Below are positions 56,344 to 64,000 of a DNA stretch of 64,000 nt, one piece after another. Position 1 is the stretch's first letter; every line of letters begins with the position of its first letter. Position numbers and translations under genes: made by a program. The notes beneath the pieces were generated by a model, which was given only the letters and a program-made list of their open reading frames with translations, had not been told where the DNA came from and did no database searches. The stretch covers positions 186,001 through 250,000 of the forward strand of contig JAJSPD010000026.1 of assembly GCA_021307315.1 (NCBI GenBank). Direction: 5' to 3'. This DNA comes from Bisporella sp. PMI_857. Lineage: Eukaryota; Ascomycota; Leotiomycetes; Helotiales; Helotiaceae.

Positions 56344-59300
56344 TCATGAATTGCTTCGGAGCACACCTCTACCCGTCTCATGTAAAACGTTAAAACCCCC
56401 CTGTTTCCCCTTGAGAAAGTGGGCCGGCTCCCCAATCTCAGCAATCCTTCCAGCATCTAAGACCACTACTCTGTCAAATCCCATCACCGTGTTTAGCTTG
56501 TGTACCACGGAGATCGCCGTGTGCTCTGCAAATTCTTCTTTCAACACCCGCACCATCAACTCTTCGGTCTGTTTATCAACTGAGGACATAGCCTCATCCA
56601 GAACCAATATTTTGCTCTCCCTCTTTCTCAGCACAGCTCTCGCTAAGCAGAACAGTTGTTTCTGGCCCTCGGACAGCGCAGTTGACGACAAGTCTTCATC
56701 CAAACCGTTCTGTGAAATGTGGTCCCAAAGCTCTACCTTTTTAAGAGCTGAAATAATTTCCTCATCACTGGGCTGACCCAAAGACGTTGCAGTCATGTTA
56801 AATCGAATACTTCCAGGGAATATTACTGGCTGTTGAGGTATGGTGATAATATGGGATCGTATAGTGTTTGGTGCCAGCTCGGTAGTTTCTATATGATCAA
56901 TAGCAATCGTACCGCCATTAAGCTCAATGAGACGGGAAATCGCCAGAAGAAGTGATGACTTGCCACTGCCTGTTCGACCACAGATAGCTATCTTCTCCCC
57001 CGGCTTGATTTCTAGCGATAACCCCCGTAGAACCGGCTCTGGGTTTGTGCTATATGATGCCACGACATTTTTTAATTTAACATGTCCCTGAGAAGGCCAT
57101 CCATCTGGCAGAGTCTTGGGCTGAGTCGGTTGAGATTCGGCTGCTGTTTCCTCGTTCAGAGATTTCAGCCTGGCAATCGCACCAAGGGAGGTTTCAAGAG
57201 AAGTCCACGAGGAGATGAGATTAGCAAGATTCGAGTTGAAACTCAAAATATTGATCAGTGCAACACCAATGGCACCTGCATTTGTTGTTCCAGGTATAAG
57301 GGTGGTCATGGCCACAAGCACGACGGCTAGAGCGCCAACAAAGAGATCAAGTACGAGCTGAAGCCAGCGTTGTATGCAGTATAGTAAATAAAATGGCCGC
57401 TGTGATAGGTCGAGCAGCTCGAGATTCTTGTCATGAAATGAATATTCCCACCCATATGCTCGTATTGTAGTCAGTCCACCAATTGTTTCGAGGATATGAG
57501 TGTATAATGGAGATTTAGCTTCGAGATCTAGATGGCGCAGTTGACGCGACGTACAAAGGTAGAACTTTTGAAGGCAATATACAAATATGAGAGCAAATGG
57601 AATGGCAGCCGCTAGATATTTCACTCCGACCATGATGAGGACTCCACTAGCGAGGCAATGTAGAGAAGCTGATACAGTTGTATATAATGCTGTTGGCAGT
57701 GACATGTCGATAAGGGACATATCTTGACTGAATCTGCTGAAAGATCAGTCGCAATGATATATTGATTTTGGGCAATGACTGTCACCTGTTAATGATAACC
57801 CCCGAATCTGTAGATACAAAGAATGATAAAGTCGCACTTCCAATATTTAGTGACTTTCTGAGTACATTAAGCGGAGTCAATTACTTACTTCATCACAGTT
57901 TTCAGTAACGTAAGATGCAGATGCTGGGCTGATTTTGGAGTTACTTTGACAAACATAAACCTAGATAACCCCGTTAGAGACTTCCCATTATCGATTGGGA
58001 AACTAAAAAATCACCAGATATCAAGGCCTATGAAGAATAAGCCAACAATGGAAAGTATAACATAAATTCCAAAGTACATTCCGGTATGCGAAGAATCGGC
58101 TTCTACCCAGAACCTTAGCCAAACATCTGCCATGTTAGATTAGTAAAGCCGATATACGTATATTATGGAGAATAATTACCTGGGAATACAATACAAAAAG
58201 TTGCTATAGCACCTAGAGAGAAGATTCCAAGGCTATAAAGTGACCCAATTGACTTGAAGTAGTACCTATAGAGCGAGGAGTCCCCAGTGCTTCTAAGCAG
58301 ATCTTTCTGCTCGTCCGTCTCAGCTTGAATAACTGCTCTACTTTTCGCTTGTTCCCTTTGACCCCTCATATCACTTGCTAAGTCGTCTTGAGGAAAGTGA
58401 TACAATTCATCTTCGGCAAATAAAGTCCTGATATATTCATCGCGTTGATTGAGTTCATCTAGCTGTCCCTGATTTATGACTCGACCTTCGTTCCCAAGGA
58501 CAACGATTTTATCTGCATCTCGAAGATACCGTACTGAACGCATGAGTAGGCTTCACATATATAGATACGGAACGTTGAACTAGACATACGCGTGTGTGTA
58601 GCGATTACAACGGTAATTCCATGTTGGCGAAAGAGTCCTCTAGGACCAAAGACCATGCCCCAGATTTCATCCTGGGTCCTTCGGTCAAGGCCGCTCAGAA
58701 TGTCGTCAACTATTACAATCTGTTTTCTTGAATAGATTGCTCTCGCTAGAGTCTGACTTCACAGTCAGCATGGCCCAGCAGTTATCAAAAAGTATAGATC
58801 TTACAATTCGCTGCTTCTGTCCTCCACTCAAGGACACTCCTTTACTACCAATCAACTGTTTATCACCTTGCGGCAGCTGTGCAAAATCTTTTACCAATGA
58901 ACAAGCTTCTACTACCGTATTGTACCAGCTTCGGTCAAAGTTTGATTGTCCCACAATATTGTCTTCGATAGAAGAGTTGCGCAGCCACGTTTGCTGGTCA
59001 CAATATGCAATGTCCTTTACAGATGTCTTAACAAAACCGGATAGTCTGAAGGCTTCGCCAAGGAGTCCTTTTAAAAGAACTGACTTTCCTGTTCCGACCC
59101 TGCCAATGACTTGTGTAATAGTAGAGGGTAAAATTTGAATGGTTACATCTTGGAGGATCAGAGGACCACCAGCACTGGCGGAAAATGAGCCATTTTGAAC
59201 GGATAAAGCATATTCACCGGCAGAGAAGGATATCAGTTGTTGACTAGTGGATGCTAGTATAGAGAGCTCAATTTGACTTGCTGAAGGACTTGAAGATATA

Positions 59301-61498
59301 ACATTGTTATTCAATGTACCAACCCTGTAGCCACAATGGTTTGTTTTGAGGAGGAATGTCTGGATTCTGTTAAAACAACCTAAAGCGCCTGCAAAGCTTG
59401 GAATTGCGGCTATTAACTGTGCTAGAGGAGGCATGAGCAGCCCAAGAAGAGATAAGGAGGTGAATGCGGTAGCAGCAGTCAATGTCTGACCTGTTTGGAG
59501 CTTGGAGGTGAGTATGAAGAGCCCAAATGTCGAGACAGGTGCAATCATTGGGGATGCGTTCCCTGTAATTTAAGTTAGTCTAGATTCAAAAATCCACAAG
59601 ATCAAAGCATAGTTAGTTTACCTAGCACATTCATATAAACAATCAGCATCCTGAACTTTTTTGACAAGTTCAACTCGTGAACTCTCATATTCTGAATGCC
59701 ACGCAGCCAAGTATTCGCCAGGCCTAAAAGTTTCACTTCCTTCATGCTGCCAATGATACTGGATGTCATGGATACTCGATTTTGGACTGCATCCATCCAC
59801 ACTCCCTGAGCTGGCCCCATAAATTTGGACAACCGAAAAGTTACCAGAGTACAGCCTGGTGTGATCAGAATACTGAATGGCAATGTTAGAGGGCTGTGAT
59901 ACTTACAGAGCACTACGACTGCAGGCGAAATACATGCCAACCCTATTTGCTTTTCCAAGAGCCAGATGGCTAATGCAATCTCTATTGGGTTTGCCCAAAT
60001 TTCATGTAAGCTTTCAAAGGAGGAGCATATTCTTTCAGTATCTGAGTTGGCAAGAGTCAAAGCAGCAGAACCATTAAAGCCGTTAGTTGCTTCTAATCTG
60101 AGAATCTTAGAATAAATCAAGGAAACGAGAGACCCTCGGATCATCGTGATAAATCGATAGACCATGTGTTGGTAAAAGCCTGTTGATATCTAGCCAAAAT
60201 AAGTTTTAAAATGTAATGATATCGTGGGACCATCTTAGAGTCTATGACGATCACTTACTGCTAGTCCAGCATATATCAAGGCAGTCGCGCCGACCAGCCC
60301 ATAAGCCGTATTCACGTTTTCTGTGTGCTTACCCTCTTGCACATACGTAACTATCCGATGGATCAAAAACGGCTGTGCGAACTTGAAGCCTATCAGTGAG
60401 ATACGAGGAATGATAGCGAGAAGTATGATATCTTTTACAGACACGATCACTGAGATTAGCAGAGCATGAGTTCCAGAGCGCTGTCTCTTCTCCCATGAAC
60501 TTTTTACCCTTTTGAGCAGCCATTTAGACTTAAGCTTCTGGTCGGTAGCATACAGGCCATCCACTGAGAGAATCCCCCTAAAACCTGTTCTCATAAGACC
60601 ATTCACCCACCAAAAAAAAGCGCGATCCAAAATTCCACTTGTTGACTCAGGGCTTAAATTCCGCCATGCGGCTCGCAGAATTTTACGCTTGCCTTGAATT
60701 TCTTGAATAAACATGATGATCTTTGCTGCAATCATAGTGGTGAAAACAGTGACGAGAGGTTCTAGATCAGCAGTGTAAGGGCGTAGACTCTGCATGAGCC
60801 ATAAAGTCCGGCATTGAACAGCGTCGAACGCTATCGAGAAGAAAAGATAGACGCATATGACCGTGGAAGGCCGAACTGATCGCATGTGTTCCGCATAGGT
60901 CAAGAATGTGAGTGCTAATGAGCCGATTAAGGCGAGAACTGTCGATGCAACAGACACCTTAGATCTAGAAGTGCCAGGTATTTGTGTCCAAAAAACAAGG
61001 AGGGCGAGCTGAAGAGCACTTAAGAGAATGCTTGTAAGCTGCCCTTTATCAGTGACTGACAGGCACCTCAAGAACAATAAACCCACAAGTTTTGACCACC
61101 TTGATGGATGATCTCGGACTTTGTGACTTCTCTGCTACTCAGAAATCAGCAGTTTGATTTCAGTAATTCTAATTGATTCAAAAACTTTCTCTTCAGGGAT
61201 GGCGCTAAGATAAAAGAACTACCAATCCTGATATAGCGTTCGAGCTGCCTGCGAGTTCCTGAAGAGAGAGAGAACTGAGCTTAAGGGTCAGACTTACCGA
61301 GAGATGCAAAATACGAAGTGGAGCGACAAGTAGTAGAATTGTAGAAGGTATAATTGAGAAGATTGACTGCTCAAATAAAAGAGAAAAGTCAAACTCGGTA
61401 TGACAGCTGTGGAGAAAAGAGTCGTTTCCGCATCGTGTAATGTTGCTGAATCCCTCGCCGCCCAAGGCAACATTGCCTCTAAAGGAGGTTTCTAACAT
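56344..61498 (-). CDS. ABCC-type full-length ABC transporter
   Basis: Multidrug-resistance-associated (ABCC) pump in the plasma or vacuolar membrane. Eleven exons: 61298-61498, 60259-61131, 59907-60189, 59622-59855, 58805-59562, 58590-58752, 58180-58533, 58015-58126, 57889-57960, 57786-57836 and 56344-57733. Together they give 1496 residues, normal for fungal ABCC. An N-terminal TMD0 starts MLETSFRGNVALGGEG. NBD1 has VIGRVGTGKSVLLKGLLGE, SLSGGQKQRI and IVIVDDILSGLD, the Asp-for-Glu catalytic site usual in ABCC NBD1. NBD2 has ICGRTGSGKSSLLLAISRL, STALSEGQKQLFCLARAV and KILVLDEAMSSVD. TMD2 contains STDSGVIINRFSQDMSLID. All junctions keep phase. Substrate unknown; no metabolite cluster adjoins it. 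Confidence 0.93.
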
Positions 61499-62535
61499 GG
61501 CTGAAGGAATCAATTAGTTGAGAAATACAGATCCGTGAAAGTTTTCTATTACAGCTTTTATAGAAGATAGACCACCTAGGCATCGAGTGACATCTTACGA
61601 GTTTACTAGTCCCAAAGAAGTAAGTGCAATAATATCCAACATTTAGTTGCGTATGATTGATCCGTTCCGTCCATTGATTGAGGGAGGACGACTTGTTCGT
61701 ATCTAAATAAGGGCGATCATGGAAATGATTTATGCGCTTCACAACTTGAATACTGACTTGACAATCACTAGTGAGGTGAGGTGAATTGAATTTTTGTGCA
61801 TAGCACATGTACCGGATCGGAGAATGGCCACTGCAAGTGCCACCATCCCCGCAACCCCCCCCCCCCCCCCCCCTGCTGACGCCGCCCTGGCCCCACATCT
61901 TGCCTTCAATTCTCTGTAATATACTGACGTCCGAGCTTCCATATCTAAAAATAATTGATTGTCCTGCCATGATGCGCCGCAAAATTTATGCTCCCTCGGA
62001 TGTCAATAACGTGCATTGTTTCGACGCCTCTGTAGATATAAAAAGACAAAATCGTATTACTAAGAATTGACTCTCCACTCAGGAATGATTCAAATACCGG
62101 CGCCTTGCTACCTGATTATGGGGTTCAGTTTGTCGTAAATTTCGACATTTTACACTTCACATCACTAAACCTCTTAGTCGTAGGCGTATTGATCGGCTAA
62201 GAGCATGGAGCATGATATAGACGAGATGGCATAACATTTGGCCAAGCTTATTTCTTAAATTAAATTTAAGTTGATGTCCTAGACGGGGAGTAGAGCACAT
62301 GAGCCCATCAAGATCGAAAACGAAGCATAGATAGTCTCAGGGAAATAGAGGAATCAAGTGAGTTCCATATTTCATCCTCTTGATAGCAGTGATTCCCATT
62401 AACTCGTCCAGGCTAATAATTATATGGTATACCTCTCGCGCAAAGAACTGGTAAGTATTCATAAACCAATGCACCACGCTAGGCAATATTCCCCACCGCC
62501 GCCAAAATTCCAAGACGGCCAACACATTAGAGCTT
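61499..62535. other. intergenic with a 19-base C run
   Basis: About 1 kb between the ABC transporter start and the MFS gene. A homopolymer of 19 C lies at 61855-61873. The open frames across it are shadows. No gene seen. Confidence 0.5.
61855..61873 (+). repeat. poly(C) tract, 19 bases
   Basis: A pure run of 19 C flanked by CCGCAA and TGCTGA. It lies upstream of the ABC transporter. Such runs are prone to length error in sequencing. Confidence 0.95.
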
Positions 62536-64000
62536 CTAACCTTCCCTCCGTACACCCTGAACACCTTTCTCGCTGACCTCTACCTCTACAACATCATCCC
62601 CAAAGACACCCGCGATCCTCTCCAAGCTTAGCTGGTTCGTCTCCTCCAGCGCCGCCCAGTAAAATACCGCCAAAGCAACTAGAGAGCTGATAAATACTGC
62701 ATAATACTTCCATGTAATCGCCTCAAATGCATATGGGGTGACTTGACCAAGCCAGATGGCGGTCACACCCTGGCAGAGCGCAGCGATGGAAGTCCCATAG
62801 CCCCGGAGATGCTGCGGGAAGGTCTCCGCGGCGATGGTGTAGAGCGTGGAGTTAAAGAAGACGGCGTAGAGGCCAGAATACAGGAATATGAACGCGATGC
62901 CTGCTCGGGCGCCGTTGGCGTTGTGGCCATCACCGTAGAAGCGGGAGAGAGCCATAAGAATGGAGAGCATGACTGCGAGGACGAGGCAGCCGATATCTAA
63001 GCTTTTATCAACTCATGCAACCATAGGAGAGGAAATAGAATAATCATACACATAGTTTGTCTTCGAGACCATTTATCCGAGACTCCAAGCAGATTGATGA
63101 TTTGTCCCGCTATTCCCATAAATCCATAGAATCCGCTGATCAATATTGCTCTCCTCCCCTTAAAGCCGAGGCTGGCGTATAACAAACCTTGATAGTTCTG
63201 GATCGCCAAACTTCCACTCAAAATCCCCACTTGCATGACCATGATTGCCATCGCAGTTCGATTAATGTATTTCTTCGAGAAGAGCTCGATTAAAGCATGG
63301 CCGATTTTGCGGTTTCCTCGCTGCTCTGCCTCAAGCCGGATCTGTTCACCGATTTCGAGCTTGGTGCGCTCGAAATAGGCCTCGTCCTCGTCTGAGTATA
63401 AGTTTCGCAAGCTGCGGTCGAAGGCCTCGTATTTTTCATTTTGCGCCACTGTTGCTACTTATTAGCTTAAGTCGTTTGAAGAATTGAAAAAAACTTACAC
63501 CAGCGAGGAGATTCGGGAAGAATGAGGGAGAGGACCATGAGCAGAATCGCGAGAGGGCATTGCATAGCTAAAGCTAGACGCCAAGTTACATCATCCTGTG
63601 CATAGGAACAAGCATATCCGATCCAGTTGGCGAGACAGAAGCCAATGGCGACCAGCAAACCAAATATGCCAACTAGTCTTGCACGCTCCTCCGGCCTTGA
63701 TAGCTCGGATATATATATAGGGATTGTAGGATTGAGGATACCCAAAGCCATGCCAGCGACAAAGCGCCCAACGATCATGAGTGCCACGCCATTGGCAGCA
63801 GTCTGGAAGACCGAGCCCACAATGGTGAAAAAAGTTGACAGTAGTAGAGTCTTTTTGCGACCCAGCTTTTCAAGGAGAAGCCCGTTGACTAGAGAGCCGA
63901 TTGCGTTGCCTGTAGAGCCGAGGGAGACAATAGCGCCAACAAGTGAACTAACATGTTTTGTACCTGCTGGGAACATATAGTCATTAAAAGCTGGCTGGGC
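62536..64000 (-). CDS. MFS sugar transporter, cut by the window edge
   Basis: Sugar-porter-family proton symporter of the plasma membrane. Three exons are visible: 63499 to beyond 64000, 63050-63448 and 62536-62996 (introns GTAAGT...AACAG and GTATGA...CTTAG). The visible 5' part contains GSLVNGLLLEKLGRKKTLLL (the G-R-R/K motif of loop 2-3), VGRFVAGMALGILNPTIPIY, YISELSRPEERARLVGIFG and LPESPRWLAQNEKYEAF (PESPR motif). The C-terminal half has YTIAAETFPQHLRGYGTSIA. Its last residues are acidic. The start lies outside the window. The sugar is not predictable. It is unrelated in position to the broken permease fragments at 13.6-14.1 kb. Confidence 0.9.

Noticed and set aside
61739..62070. Open frames across the poly(C) tract encoding Gly or Pro runs
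   Set aside because: The residues come from the homopolymer and the frames have no other features.
1..64000. tRNA genes, CRISPR arrays and intact transposons
   Set aside because: I saw no cloverleaf with A/B boxes, no regular spaced repeat and no transposase-like frame; a dedicated scan could still find short ones.

Overview
The window looks like nuclear DNA of a filamentous ascomycete. Genes are single transcription units with short GT-AG introns (about 45-115 nt, with CTAAC/CTGAC-like branch sites) and long AT-richer spacers. The families are typical of Pezizomycotina: Zn2Cys6 regulators, HET-domain protein, GH3/GH6 secreted cellulases, quinate (qut/qa) genes, MFS and ABCC transporters. 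The gene mix fits a plant-associated or saprotrophic Leotiomycete-like fungus, but that placement is inference. I saw no tRNA, rRNA, CRISPR or intact transposon.

Layout: (1) 0.6-3.2 kb, a decayed C2H2-type gene. (2) 4.2-9.4 kb, a GH3 beta-glucosidase and a GH6 cellobiohydrolase in tandem, with candidate CreA sites. (3) 10.2-13.2 kb, an HNH-domain protein, a HET-domain relic and a GNAT acetyltransferase. (4) 13.6-28.4 kb, a quinate/shikimate catabolic cluster. It holds two inverted fragments of an MFS sugar/quinate-type permease, a catabolic type II dehydroquinase, 3-dehydroshikimate dehydratase, two different quinate/shikimate dehydrogenases, a SnoaL-like protein, the Zn2Cys6 activator (qutA/qa-1F type) and, divergently, the AROM-derived repressor (qutR/qa-1S type). 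(5) 29.8-33 kb, a HET-domain protein and a scytalone-dehydratase-like relic. (6) 33.5-39 kb, a Zn2Cys6 regulator divergent from a 14-TM-type MFS exporter. (7) 39.6-46 kb, a broken small secreted Cys-rich gene, an FAD oxidoreductase, a 97-aa repeat protein and a His-rich allergen-like protein. (8) 47.4-56.1 kb, a large disordered protein whose C-terminal module resembles the allergen-like neighbour, a multi-spanning membrane protein, SEC1, and a protein with four CxxC motifs. (9) 56.3-61.5 kb, a full-length 11-exon ABCC transporter; 62.5-64 kb, an MFS sugar transporter cut by the window edge.

How the genes work together: quinate is oxidised to dehydroquinate (qutB type), dehydrated to dehydroshikimate (qutE type), then to protocatechuate (qutC type), under an activator/repressor pair that evolved from the AROM complex. 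The two dehydrogenases differ at the cofactor motif (NRD versus NRTRLR), which suggests NAD and NADP preference respectively.

Caution on breaks: several genes carry one-base reading-frame breaks, including SEC1, whose yeast homologue is essential, and the repressor, where the break sits at a G7 tract. All those in otherwise intact genes have the sense of a single missing base. I therefore regard some as possible assembly errors. The multi-lesion relics (permease, secreted protein, HET fragment, scytalone dehydratase) look more like real decay.
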